The notes beneath the pieces are model-generated. The model had not been told where the DNA came from. It did not search any database and saw only the letters and a program-made list of their open reading frames with translations. A stretch of 38,923 bases of DNA from a virus. Both the position numbers and the translations under genes were made by a program. Location: positions 1 to 38,923 of IMG/VR virus record IMGVR_UViG_3300042992_001479. One strand, 5' to 3'. Positions 1 to 8,728 of this stretch are shown piece after piece (positions within the stretch are counted from its first letter, which is position 1; every line of letters begins with the position of its first letter).

Positions 1-839
1 TCACTCCTGCCATTCAATATAACTGTAATAGGATATCCTTGAATATTGCCAGCTGCAGCAAAGCTAGTAATATCGTTTGCTTCAGGCCCGCTCGTTACTC
101 GGTATTCTATTCTGATAATACTTCCAGGCGATGGTTGTTTCCCAAAGGTATTTAGTCCAAATATAACTTCATATTGGTTGTTACCGTAAGATTGAATGTA
201 AAAAACTGCAGAGTCGGGTGTATTACCAAATATACTCGTTTTTAACGTATATTCTTGTTCGACTGTAGCATCTATAGAATCTTTAACATATGCTTTAACG
301 CTTGTTGTGTCAACGTCAGTGTTTGTTATAACACACTTTAGCGGATCAGAAGTAACATTGAAATACTCTTGTACGTATCTTCCTTCGTAAATTTCTAGTC
401 CAGTATACGAGTATACCCCAGAAACAGGCGTAACTGTAACAGCGTTTTCATTATAGAAGTTGAGTATTTTGTTTCCGCATTGTGCAATAAATGGCGTACG
501 AGATGGTATTACAACAAACGATGGAGCATCGTTTACTGAAAGTGTAACGTTGATTTTTGCCCTTGCACTTATTTTTGATCTTGGAACATAATTAAGCGTT
601 TTTGCATGAGACACCACTGAACTTCTTAATAAAGCCGAATCAAGAAACATCTCGTTCATTGCCATATTAGTAAAGAACCCGTTTTGAAACGTATTATAAG
701 CAAGAATATCAAGTATTACACTTAGGTTTGATCCTTCAAAGTTATAGTCTTTGAATCTATCTTGACCCTTCAAAAAGTCTCTTAGGTTATTTTTGATTTC
801 TAAAAAATCGAGTTCGGTGATCGACGAGTTTAATGCCAT
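1..839 (-). CDS. 6: Baseplate wedge protein gp6 (partial, N-terminal part)
   Basis: The reading frame opens at the ATG at 837-839 and runs off the left edge of the window, so only about the first 279 residues are present. The start (MALNSSITELDFLEIKNNLR) and the following stretch with LAYNTF, NEMFLDSA, SVVSHAKTLNY and PRS are characteristic of T4-like gp6. gp6 is the wedge protein that forms the inner baseplate ring and holds the wedges together during contraction. Its start overlaps the gp25 stop (TAATG), which indicates translational coupling in the late baseplate operon. Recognised by motif memory, not by a search. Confidence 0.88.
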   Translation of the reverse strand, partial: MALNSSITELDFLEIKNNLRDFLKGQDRFKDYNFEGSNLSVILDILAYNTFQNGFFTNMAMNEMFLDSALLRSSVVSHAKTLNYVPRSKISARAKINVTLSVNDAPSFVVIPSRTPFIAQCGNKILNFYNENAVTVTPVSGVYSYTGLEIYEGRYVQEYFNVTSDPLKCVITNTDVDTTSVKAYVKDSIDATVEQEYTLKTSIFGNTPDSAVFYIQSYGNNQYEVIFGLNTFGKQPSPGSIIRIEYRVTSGPEANDITSFAAAGNIQGYPITVILNGRS

Positions 840-1249
840 TATCTGACCCTGTCAAGTGTTATTGTTACCGTAAGTGGTTCTTGTATATTTATTATGCGAT
901 AAACGATAATAATGTCAATGCTGTTATTATCTATTGCTCCAATGATATCTACTCCAATTATTTCAGCCCGAGGTTCAAATGATTGAACCGAAGCAGTAAT
1001 CATCTCTTTAGCTGTAACTACCATTGGAGGCGTGAAATTTTCAAATAACATGCTGCGAATATCGCAGCCGATATTTGGTTGGAAAAGTCTTTCTCCACGA
1101 TTCGTCATAACTATATTTCGAATTGATTCCTTTACTGAATCCTCGTCAATCTTTCTCGATATATCTGAGTTAACTGGATTTAGCAATAGAGTTTTGTGAA
1201 AATCAGTGTATGTTTCAGATTTTCTTCTGCTGAGAGGTGTAAGTGCCAT
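839..1249 (-). CDS. 25: Baseplate wedge subunit gp25
   Basis: This 136-residue protein belongs to the GPW/gp25 family. It has the family hallmarks: an N-terminal DF-type segment, IRNIVMTNRGERLFQPNIG near residues 44-62 (the conserved ER-(L/P)F-P-G pattern), and a C-terminal beta region ending in TVTITLDRVR. gp25 joins the wedge to the sheath initiation ring, and its homologues are found in all contractile injection machines. T4 gp25 is 132 residues, so the length is normal. It sits between gp6 and the peptidase-bearing baseplate gene with one-base overlaps on both sides. Confidence 0.92.
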   Translation of the reverse strand: MALTPLSRRKSETYTDFHKTLLLNPVNSDISRKIDEDSVKESIRNIVMTNRGERLFQPNIGCDIRSMLFENFTPPMVVTAKEMITASVQSFEPRAEIIGVDIIGAIDNNSIDIIIVYRIINIQEPLTVTITLDRVR

Positions 1250-2886
1250 TATAGATTATCCCCTTCATATAGACCTTTTCTATATGATTGTTTCTTATGA
1301 TTGCTCAATGCAAGACTATTATAATTACCCCAAATTGATATATGTCCCCGAGTATCAACATGAATAAACTTTGAATATGTGCCAATACCATCAAACCCTT
1401 CTTCACTACATGCACGAATGAAATTGTTTCTAAATTCATCTGACTTTCCGGCCATGTTAACATCTAACGCTTGTCCGAAATTATGTTGTGATCGTCCAGG
1501 TTTAGCAACGCTTTTCTGAGACGGGCCATTTTTTGCGATAGCAGCATTATACAATCTTTGTTGCTTAGCAGAACTTCTATATGCACTGTTAATACTCAAA
1601 ATTGTATTAAGTTTTTTAGCAACTCTGAAGATCCGAACCCAAACACCAATTTCTACCTTTTGCCAGCTCAGAGGAGCTTCATCTTTATTTAGAGTAGAAA
1701 AAGATATCATATTTGAAGCCGCGAAGGAGTTACTGTTAATTTGTTCGATCGTTGCAGATATGATTTCATTTGCCATACTAATTTCTTCCGTGGTGAATTC
1801 TTTATTAATATGAGCGCCTACTCCTGCATTGTTTATTACTTGAGCCGCGTTGTTTTTTTCTGCTATAATAACAAATGGATCTTTACGGAAGTGCCCAGCC
1901 TTTACGGCATCAGTTGTGGCTGTCACAGAAAAATTACTAAATAGGGCAGATTGAATTACATACGCGTTAACAATACTCTTAAGCCCATCGACCGGAGATC
2001 TCATAAACGCACCTACAATTTCTGTTAACTTACAAAGACGAAAAAGAATATACGCTATTACTTCCGGAGTAATTTTTTCATATCCTCCGGCCATTTGAGC
2101 AATGATACTTTCAATTTTCGTCTTTATGTTTTTTATATTAAGATCGCTAAAAAAGTTTTTGGCTCGAGCAAGTTTTTTCGATATAGCATTTACTGTAGCG
2201 ATCGTCATATTCTTGAATGATTCAATTTTCTTAACTATATTGTTTATTTGCTGTAAGAACCTGTCCTTTAACGAATCAACTAGCTTATTCAAAATGTCTT
2301 TAATCGAGTTTAATTTATCTATTACATCTTTTATTGAAAAGTTTTTCAATTGATCAATTAGGCTTGCTCCAGCTGACACTAGACCAGCAACCTGTAATAG
2401 GTTGCCGTTAAATGCAGAACAAAATCCACCGCTCAAAGACGTTTCGAAATTATTATTGTAGTATAAATCAAGTTGTGTATAATAACTGTTGATTTCTAAT
2501 TGTGAATCATTTGTTACTTGTGAAGCGTTAGATTGACCGCCAACACTGGATATTGTCGAATTATAAGAAGACAATAATGAATTCAAAAATTCAAGATCAT
2601 ATTGAGAAAATTCTAAAAAGTCTGCGTACTCAGCAGATAATACAGGACCTTGCTTAAATCTCTCCAATACAAGAGGATATGTTGTACCATTTGGGTCTAC
2701 ATTGATTAATGCTTCTTGTGTTAGCGCAATAGTCGAGTATATTACATCTTGATCATACTTTATTGCTGGATTCACTTGTAAATTATATAGTTCATCAAAT
2801 GAATATAACTGAGAAGTTAAATCGCTTATTGTTAATGCTGATATAGAATACTTTGATGTTTGATTGTTGAATGTATTACATGTCAT
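1249..2886 (-). CDS. Baseplate/tail protein with C-terminal M15-type peptidase
   Basis: The protein is 545 residues. The first 420 or so are asparagine- and serine-rich, with a helical, lysine-rich middle (about residues 180-270), and I do not recognise a family there. The C-terminus matches the M15 D-Ala-D-Ala carboxypeptidase/endopeptidase fold: SAYRS (R437), SQHNFGQALDV (H468, D475) and FIHVD (H509), the expected zinc ligands and supporting residues. It lies between gp25 and gp5, so it is probably a virion component that cuts peptidoglycan cross-links during tail penetration. Its stop overlaps the gp25 start. Substrate and position in the particle are inferred. Confidence 0.75.
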   Translation of the reverse strand: MTCNTFNNQTSKYSISALTISDLTSQLYSFDELYNLQVNPAIKYDQDVIYSTIALTQEALINVDPNGTTYPLVLERFKQGPVLSAEYADFLEFSQYDLEFLNSLLSSYNSTISSVGGQSNASQVTNDSQLEINSYYTQLDLYYNNNFETSLSGGFCSAFNGNLLQVAGLVSAGASLIDQLKNFSIKDVIDKLNSIKDILNKLVDSLKDRFLQQINNIVKKIESFKNMTIATVNAISKKLARAKNFFSDLNIKNIKTKIESIIAQMAGGYEKITPEVIAYILFRLCKLTEIVGAFMRSPVDGLKSIVNAYVIQSALFSNFSVTATTDAVKAGHFRKDPFVIIAEKNNAAQVINNAGVGAHINKEFTTEEISMANEIISATIEQINSNSFAASNMISFSTLNKDEAPLSWQKVEIGVWVRIFRVAKKLNTILSINSAYRSSAKQQRLYNAAIAKNGPSQKSVAKPGRSQHNFGQALDVNMAGKSDEFRNNFIRACSEEGFDGIGTYSKFIHVDTRGHISIWGNYNSLALSNHKKQSYRKGLYEGDNL

Positions 2887-4589
2887 GTTAATTCGCCTGG
2901 TAAATCTGGTGTTATTGGATTTGCTTGACTTGTAGAAGATTCATAGTCGGTGTCAGATGATACTCCTCTTGCAATTGCTGCTGGAACGTTTGCAGCAATT
3001 GCAACTTCAGCAGAACCAGGCGCTTGTCCTGGACTATTTAAGTGAATTTCTGATCCTCCGATCTTTACAAATTCTCCTGTTTTCATATCAATGCCATCTG
3101 TTGATTCAACCGCAACCTTTTTACTAGCCTTTATCCCAATATTCCCGGCCTTTGCCTCTAAGCTAAGTTTACCGATCGATAAAAGATCAATGTTATCTAC
3201 GCGCGCAGTTGCAGCGATTCTAGATCCAGCAATGTCAATTGAATCTCCAGCGTTAATCGTAACTCTTCCTCCAGAAGTGATGCTAAAATCTCCTCCAGAT
3301 TGAAATTCCATATCACCTTCTGCTTGGATGACGCATTTTCCTCCTTGAACAAGTATACCGTATCCAGTTCCATATACACTTAATTTAGATCCGGTAACAA
3401 CTTCCTCCATGTTTCCTTCGCTTGAATTATGAGAACTACCAAACGATTTGATCGTCACATTTCCATGAGAATCGAGAGTAACGTGTGAACCGGATACGTG
3501 CGTGATGCTGATGAATTCGTTATCATCAGTTTTTCCTGCTAACTCGATATTTGATCCATATTGTCTTGCCTGCCACACAGATGTACGTACATTTGATGCG
3601 ATAGGCCGCAATGGTTCTTCTATTGTGTGATCTCCAAACTGTGTAGTTTTTCTAAATGTTGCTTGAGTTACAATTGGCGATTTGTCGATTCCTTCGCCAT
3701 GAAACTGGTAAGGCATGCTTACTGTTCCATAATTATCGTGCGCATCCTGTGAAGATGCTAAGTACGGATTAACGTTACCAATATCGTACGAGGTTTCATC
3801 TGGTTTTTGTAATGATTTGTTGAAGGTTGAAATAATAGCATTATGGTTATTGGGATCTGCAAACGCTTCCCATGTAGGTGCAAGTGAAGTAAGCAATTCT
3901 GACGTTACACCATTTGTCTTTATGTAACTATTTAGGTCTCCTCCAGTATATGCTTTATATCGTCTTTTCGCTAATTCCCATGCATAATAGTCCTGATTTA
4001 CTGGAGTCATTGGAGCTCCTCCAGAAACATCTTTCCAGGTTCCATAGGTAAATTGGTATCGTCCGGCTGCGGTACTTGTACCGCCCGGTCCAACTATGTT
4101 AGGGTGGTTCCCTGACGTATCGAATGTACCTCCGCCATTTAACACATCGTATTTACCGGCACTTTCTTTCGATGCTATTGCATCAAGAAAGGCCCTTTGA
4201 TGTGACTCAAGAGAAGTATTTACTGCTCGACCCGTATCAACCGGATAATTTCCCGTAGTACCCATACTGTATGGCGGTAGCGATGCACCTCCAACCGCTG
4301 GAAGAGAAAACTTTGCTGTATTGATTACACCAAAAACAATCGGATGCTGAGCATCTCTACCATCCATGAAGCAACCTATTACTAGGTCGCCTTCATCCGG
4401 CATAGAGGTGAACTTAGAATTTCTTACGACATGCGCCCATGGAAGATCTTCTTTATATACTGCCCCAGACCCTACTGCTGGATGAAAGTTAAAACACCTT
4501 ACACGAACACGACCAGACCGAGGATCTTCTATATCTTCAACCAAGCCCATAAACCACACGAGGTTTTCGAATCCATTTTGACTTATCAT
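2883..4589 (-). CDS. 5: Baseplate hub spike gp5 with lambda-endolysin-like transglycosylase domain
   Basis: 568 residues, close to T4 gp5 (575), with three parts. Residues about 10-95 are the OB-fold (MGLVEDIEDPRSGRVRVRCF). Residues about 130-262 are a cell-wall hydrolase, but it resembles the lambda R endolysin (GH104 lytic transglycosylase) rather than T4 lysozyme: AFLDAIASKESAG with candidate catalytic E142, YDVLNGG, NHPN, and TAAGRYQF. Residues about 330-540 are short repeating beta strands (GSHVTLDSHGNVTIKS, GGKCVIQAEGD, GGDFSITSGG) typical of the triple-stranded beta-helix needle. It is the membrane-puncturing spike under the hub, next to its partner gp27. It overlaps both neighbours by 4 bases. 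Confidence 0.9.
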   Translation of the reverse strand: MISQNGFENLVWFMGLVEDIEDPRSGRVRVRCFNFHPAVGSGAVYKEDLPWAHVVRNSKFTSMPDEGDLVIGCFMDGRDAQHPIVFGVINTAKFSLPAVGGASLPPYSMGTTGNYPVDTGRAVNTSLESHQRAFLDAIASKESAGKYDVLNGGGTFDTSGNHPNIVGPGGTSTAAGRYQFTYGTWKDVSGGAPMTPVNQDYYAWELAKRRYKAYTGGDLNSYIKTNGVTSELLTSLAPTWEAFADPNNHNAIISTFNKSLQKPDETSYDIGNVNPYLASSQDAHDNYGTVSMPYQFHGEGIDKSPIVTQATFRKTTQFGDHTIEEPLRPIASNVRTSVWQARQYGSNIELAGKTDDNEFISITHVSGSHVTLDSHGNVTIKSFGSSHNSSEGNMEEVVTGSKLSVYGTGYGILVQGGKCVIQAEGDMEFQSGGDFSITSGGRVTINAGDSIDIAGSRIAATARVDNIDLLSIGKLSLEAKAGNIGIKASKKVAVESTDGIDMKTGEFVKIGGSEIHLNSPGQAPGSAEVAIAANVPAAIARGVSSDTDYESSTSQANPITPDLPGELT

Positions 4590-5941
4590 ATACCTATTCC
4601 ACTTCTTGATAACACAAGCTTTTGTCTAAATGTGTTTTCGAAAAATACACTACTAATTGATTCTACTATATATCTTCCACTTTTTTCTTTATCTAAATCA
4701 ACAGTATTTGTTTTGATCGCGTTTATTTCAAGATCAATCATGCTTCCAGCAAATATGTTGTTTCTCCCATTGATAGTAACCGCTATCTGATTTCTTCGAT
4801 AATGATATAGATTTGCTCTCTTATAGTTGTACAGAGTCGGATAATATTGGTTATTGCGGATCGAACTCCCGGTAGGAGCTCCAGTTGAGTGATAATCTTT
4901 CACTACAAACGTTTCATCTTCTGCCGAAATATGTCGGTCGATAAACGCTTGAGTGTGTATTAGTTTTTGACCAGGATGTTTAAATTCTGTGATGTGATCA
5001 TACTCGTATTGCACGACCGTGCCGTTCATTATGTCTATCTCAGTAGTCTTTTTCTTATAGGCGCCGACTGTTATATCTTCAACACTATTTACTCGATCAC
5101 CATACTCAATATCAATAATTTCAGACATTGCCATTATTTGTTTATCCGCACCCACATCAGGCATATAGTTAAGTCTGAATATCGGAATAGTTCCCGTTTT
5201 TATCTTAGTATCTCTAGCTAGTCTAGGATCAATTAAACCATCACCAACACCCACAAAATTTTTGGATATCTTGTCCATATACTCATTAGTTGCAAAATAG
5301 TATTTTTCGCGGCTTTCAAAGAATCTGAAAAACTGTGTGGTTGAACTTGGACTTACCGCTCTTCGAGAAAAGAAGTGCATAGTTTGCTCGGGCGTATAAT
5401 TCGGTATTACATATGATTGAACACCTTGTGTATCTTCTATGACCAATTCTTTCGTCTTAAGTTGCAATTCCTTCATTGGTGTTTTATAATATTCATCATA
5501 TACTAGTTTAACGTAATCACTTATTTTTGACGAAATAGAATCTGGCTTATATGCCTTCATTATGTTAAAGTTTTCGGAATAAAACTTTCCAGGTGATACG
5601 AAATTAATCTTGTATTTTTGTATCTTTCCTGTGCTTTCATCGTCGTTGCCAACATCTGTAATTGCATATAGGAAGTAAATTTCTTGGCGTTGATTGTTAT
5701 AGAAATCCGTGTATGTAATTTCAAGAGTTTCTTCACCTATAAGAGGAAACTCAGCAAGTATGTTTAGCGCGTCATAAACAATTGCAGATCCCCGAACAGA
5801 TCCTGCCGACATAGATTCGTCTATGTTAAAGGCGTGAATGAGTCTATTAATGTCAATGGTCTTTGTTCTTTCAAAGTTTGTGACTTTGAAAGAAAGCAAT
5901 TCGAAATGACCAGCTTGTTTAAGTTTAGCTGAGTTAATCAT
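4586..5941 (-). CDS. 27: Baseplate hub subunit gp27-like
   Basis: 451 residues. The layout fits the gp27/gpD hub family: a beta-rich N-terminus (FELLSFKVTNFERTKTIDI), an ITYTDF tube-domain strand, then YTPEQTMHFFSRRAVSPS followed by TQFFRFFESREKYYFATNEYM, the characteristic hub segment where a helix precedes an aromatic beta hairpin. gp27 trimers form the torus that connects the tail tube to the gp5 spike, and here the gene is directly upstream of gp5. T4 gp27 is 391 residues, so this one is somewhat longer. The family is recognised by pattern. Confidence 0.78.
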   Translation of the reverse strand: MINSAKLKQAGHFELLSFKVTNFERTKTIDINRLIHAFNIDESMSAGSVRGSAIVYDALNILAEFPLIGEETLEITYTDFYNNQRQEIYFLYAITDVGNDDESTGKIQKYKINFVSPGKFYSENFNIMKAYKPDSISSKISDYVKLVYDEYYKTPMKELQLKTKELVIEDTQGVQSYVIPNYTPEQTMHFFSRRAVSPSSTTQFFRFFESREKYYFATNEYMDKISKNFVGVGDGLIDPRLARDTKIKTGTIPIFRLNYMPDVGADKQIMAMSEIIDIEYGDRVNSVEDITVGAYKKKTTEIDIMNGTVVQYEYDHITEFKHPGQKLIHTQAFIDRHISAEDETFVVKDYHSTGAPTGSSIRNNQYYPTLYNYKRANLYHYRRNQIAVTINGRNNIFAGSMIDLEINAIKTNTVDLDKEKSGRYIVESISSVFFENTFRQKLVLSRSGIGI

Positions 5942-6731
5942 TCATAACCTTTTCTAAATCACTTTGTAATTGATCAGCATAATTCGAATTAACAAGCCAT
6001 ATAGTTCTTCTATCATCATTAAGCTGTATTTCATAATCATAATATTTAACTTTAGTCCACTGAGATGTAACAATGGATTGATCAAGAAAATATGTATCTG
6101 GCGATATACTAATTGTCTTATCAATATGTGTAAAGTGTTTTATGTTTGAGCGAATAGCATCGTTTAATAACCAATTATTAGCGTTAAAGGTTAGTTTCTG
6201 GCTATTTCCTCCAACGCCTGTTAATGAAATTGCTACTCCTGATAAAGAATTCGCGGCGTTTGATGCGAGTTTTATATTTGACTCGTCTACTCTTATTACA
6301 TAGTAGTTTGTGTCAGTTACAAGACCGGTAATTGCAGATAACGCCGTGTAAATAACCGGATCACTTGTTAGTAATTTGTGATTTGGTAAAAAAATACTAT
6401 TTGTAGAAGTGTTAACATTCGAACTAACAAAGTCTTGGGATCCTTTGTTATATTTTTTTAGCATTGACTTTTCAAAATTCTCGTTTGAAAGAGGCCATTG
6501 CGTATACGGATCGATAATTTGATTGGCTAAATATATTAACCACACTTTGTTTTGATCACCATAATAATAGTAAGCAATATCTTCTGGTCTATCATCTCCC
6601 TTTATAGTATAAGGTAAAAACGCATAGGGATCAGATTGCAAATCTTCTATTATTTTAACTCTGGAAGTAATATCAGTTACTATACGATTTAGATAGTTTA
6701 TTTTTGGAAAATGCGTAAAATACTTTGACAT
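5934..6731 (-). CDS. 53: Baseplate wedge subunit gp53
   Basis: 265 residues. The N-terminal 90 residues are typical of gp53: YFTHFPKINYLNR, then DPYAFLPYTIKGDDRPEDIAYYYYGD, NKVWLIYLANQIIDPY and WPLSNENFEK. gp53 clamps adjacent wedges around the hub. T4 gp53 is 196 residues. The extra length lies around residues 100-185, where a beta-rich insert contains IFLPNHKLLTSDPVIYT, ITGLVTDTNYYVIRVDESNI and KLASNAANSLSGVAI, a domain type I associate with other phage tail proteins. It overlaps gp27 by 8 bases and abuts the gp48-like gene. Confidence 0.88.
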   Translation of the reverse strand: MSKYFTHFPKINYLNRIVTDITSRVKIIEDLQSDPYAFLPYTIKGDDRPEDIAYYYYGDQNKVWLIYLANQIIDPYTQWPLSNENFEKSMLKKYNKGSQDFVSSNVNTSTNSIFLPNHKLLTSDPVIYTALSAITGLVTDTNYYVIRVDESNIKLASNAANSLSGVAISLTGVGGNSQKLTFNANNWLLNDAIRSNIKHFTHIDKTISISPDTYFLDQSIVTSQWTKVKYYDYEIQLNDDRRTIWLVNSNYADQLQSDLEKVMND

Positions 6732-7618
6732 TATTCACCTTCAATATTATCTGAATAATCTGAGGCAACATGAATCTGAGCTTCAGTAAATGCCATCTGC
6801 AGTGTTATAACACCTGGTCGACCTCCCTTTAACATGGTGGTGCCATTACCTTGAGAGTACTGAGTGTTTAGCGAATTGATTAGTCCAGGTTTGAAAAAAT
6901 AGAAATAATCTTGGTCTATTCCAAGAAGACTTATTTTTACTAGTTTTGGATATGTTAAAAGCGCGCGAGGAACGATTCCGTCTATGCCCTGATAATTTGG
7001 CAACATGTTTCTTTTGATTGTTCTTATGATAGAATTGAGGGACGAAGATTCTCTTTCATTACGGGGTGCTAATGTCCAGTTAAATGTATGTGATTTAAGA
7101 GCAACGCCGTCAAAATCAAGTGTTGTGTGAGGGTTTACCGCAGTACCAGTTGTTAGATCGGCCGCAAGACCAGCACCAGGGGAAATATTATCTAGGCCCG
7201 CTCTTCCTACGAATGACCCAAATACTCGTGCTGTACTTAAGTACGAATCTATATCAGTTAAACTTGAAGTATCATTCATTACTTCTTTTAAAGCATTGTA
7301 TGTAGCAGATCCGCTCCTTTTCATTGATTCATTACTCATGTTCATAAGTGCGTACGCTGCTGTACCCGTTAATCCTAACTGAGCCCTATTTGAGTTAACG
7401 TTAACGCTATCTTCCAAATTCATCGGCAGGGGTAATACAATTGTTGCTCCAACACTAATAGCGTTAGACCCAGAAGATACAAATCCAGCAGTTGGGTCAT
7501 ACTTGTAGTCAATGAAATTCATCACCATGGCATACGCACCAATATCCGATGGGAATTGGAGGTTGCTATGCTTAAATTCATTTTTTCTAGTTTCAATGAC
7601 TTGATCAGGATTCGCCAT
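6731..7618 (-). CDS. Tail tube cap / initiator protein (gp48 or gp54 type)
   Basis: 295 residues. The stretch TFNWTLAPRNERESSSLNSI followed by IRTIKRNMLPNYQG (about residues 178-212) is diagnostic of the tube-fold proteins that cap the baseplate hub in T4-like phages (gp48, gp54). The end, GRPGVITLQMAFTEAQI, is a common last beta strand of the family. These proteins sit on gp27 and start tail-tube polymerisation. I cannot separate gp48 from gp54 by eye. It is the first gene of the leftward late operon, 35 bases below a perfect TATAAATA late promoter. Confidence 0.8.
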   Translation of the reverse strand: MANPDQVIETRKNEFKHSNLQFPSDIGAYAMVMNFIDYKYDPTAGFVSSGSNAISVGATIVLPLPMNLEDSVNVNSNRAQLGLTGTAAYALMNMSNESMKRSGSATYNALKEVMNDTSSLTDIDSYLSTARVFGSFVGRAGLDNISPGAGLAADLTTGTAVNPHTTLDFDGVALKSHTFNWTLAPRNERESSSLNSIIRTIKRNMLPNYQGIDGIVPRALLTYPKLVKISLLGIDQDYFYFFKPGLINSLNTQYSQGNGTTMLKGGRPGVITLQMAFTEAQIHVASDYSDNIEGE

Positions 7619-7627
7619 GATATTCCC

Positions 7628-7635
7628 TATAAATA
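7628..7635 (+). promoter_or_regulatory. T4-type late promoter (rightward)
   Basis: Exact TATAAATA, the T4 late promoter consensus read by the gp55/gp33 polymerase. It lies 35 bases upstream of the gp4 ATG at 7670 and is the only obvious promoter for the rightward gene group 7670-11956. Confidence 0.8.
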
Positions 7636-7652
7636 TCTCTGTATGTTAGAAG

Positions 7653-7660
7653 TATTTATA
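7653..7660 (-). promoter_or_regulatory. T4-type late promoter (leftward)
   Basis: Exact TATAAATA on the minus strand, 35 bases upstream of the gp48-like ATG at 7618. It would drive the leftward baseplate operon down to gp6. It faces the rightward late promoter at 7628 with only 17 bases between the two boxes. Confidence 0.8.
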
Positions 7661-7669
7661 CGGATATCC

Positions 7670-8128
7670 ATGGCTTATTATCAGGGCTTCTTTAAGCCAA
7701 AAAATCCTCAGAAGTACGCAGGAGATCCAACAAATATCGTCTATCGATCGAGTTGGGAACTTAAGCTATATTCATATCTTGATTCACATCCAAGTGTAAC
7801 GAAATGGCAAAGTGAAGAATTCTGTATACCGTATAGATCTCCTATTGATGGAAGAGTGCATAGATATTTTCCAGATGTTTATGTGGAACAAATAAATAGC
7901 AATGGGATTAAACAGAAAATCTTAATCGAAATAAAGCCCGAATCACAAACAAAGCCACCGAGCATGACAAATAAAATGACGCCAACCGGAAAGATTAGTA
8001 AAAGATTCTTAAACGAAGTTAAAACTTGGGGTGTTAACGAAGCAAAATGGAAAGCAGCAGAAGAGTATTGTGCTGACCGCGGTTGGCAATTCACCATTAT
8101 GACAGAAAAACAACTATTTGGAAAATAA
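7670..8128 (+). CDS. 4: Head completion protein gp4
   Basis: 152 residues starting MAYYQGFFKPKNPQKYAGDP. The pattern YRSSWELKLYSYLDSHP, then WQSEEFCIPYRSPIDGRVHRYFPDVYVE and ILIEIKPESQ, is that of T4 gp4 (also called gp50/65). This family has a PD-(D/E)XK-like nuclease fold (here E..PDVYVE...EIK), is required to finish filled heads, and is thought to trim or protect the packaged DNA. I chose the ATG at 7670 rather than the in-frame start at 7556, which lies upstream of the late promoter and inside the divergent gene. The stop directly touches the next ATG. Confidence 0.85.
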   Translation: MAYYQGFFKPKNPQKYAGDPTNIVYRSSWELKLYSYLDSHPSVTKWQSEEFCIPYRSPIDGRVHRYFPDVYVEQINSNGIKQKILIEIKPESQTKPPSMTNKMTPTGKISKRFLNEVKTWGVNEAKWKAAEEYCADRGWQFTIMTEKQLFGK

Positions 8129-8719
8129 ATGACCGCAGTATTTGACACAATTTTAACACAAGGGATCCGTGCCGGGAAGGTGCCAGCTCGTACTGAAACA
8201 TCACGTGAATGGTACAGGAAAACAGCTGAATCTTATAAGAAGATAGATGAAACGGCCCTGATGAAAGGCGGAAACGAAAGGCTGACTAGCCAGCCTCGTT
8301 TTGGCAGCTGTTACATGTATTATTACGACCCAAAGCATAAATTAACGCTGCCATATTATGACATGTTTCCTCTCGTATTTCCATTCAAAAAAATGAAAAA
8401 AGGATTCCTGGGTATTAATATGCACTATTTGCCCCTTCCTCTTCGTGCTAAATTAATGGACGCGTTATATGATATTACAAACAACGATAGGTATGATGAA
8501 ACTACTAAACTTAAGCTAAATTATAATGTTTTGAATTCTGCGTCTCAATTCAAATACTTCAAGCCGTGCATAAAGCATTACCTAAACGATCATTTAAGAA
8601 GCAGATTTCTTTATGTATATCCTTCCGAATGGGACATTGCTTTATTTTTACCAACACAAAGATTTGTTGGTGCAACGAAGCAACAGGTTTGGGCTGAATC
8701 TAAAAAGCTCATCAAATAA
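8129..8719 (+). CDS. Conserved phage protein of unknown function
   Basis: 196 residues, basic at the N-terminus. The middle contains CYMYYYDPKHKLTLPYYDMF, PLVFP and GFLGINMHYLPLPLRAKLMD, a pattern I associate with a conserved protein of marine T4-like phages. I do not know its function. It follows gp4 without a gap and is co-transcribed with tail genes from the 7628 late promoter, so a late morphogenesis role (head-neck joining or DNA end protection) is possible but not shown. No membrane segment or signal peptide is visible. Confidence 0.5.
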   Translation: MTAVFDTILTQGIRAGKVPARTETSREWYRKTAESYKKIDETALMKGGNERLTSQPRFGSCYMYYYDPKHKLTLPYYDMFPLVFPFKKMKKGFLGINMHYLPLPLRAKLMDALYDITNNDRYDETTKLKLNYNVLNSASQFKYFKPCIKHYLNDHLRSRFLYVYPSEWDIALFLPTQRFVGATKQQVWAESKKLIK

Positions 8720-8728
8720 GGTTTTCAA

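Noticed and set aside
7556-7669. Longer N-terminus for the gp4 gene starting at 7556
   Set aside because: The extension lies inside the divergent gp48-like gene and upstream of the late promoter at 7628. The gp4 similarity starts at the ATG at 7670.
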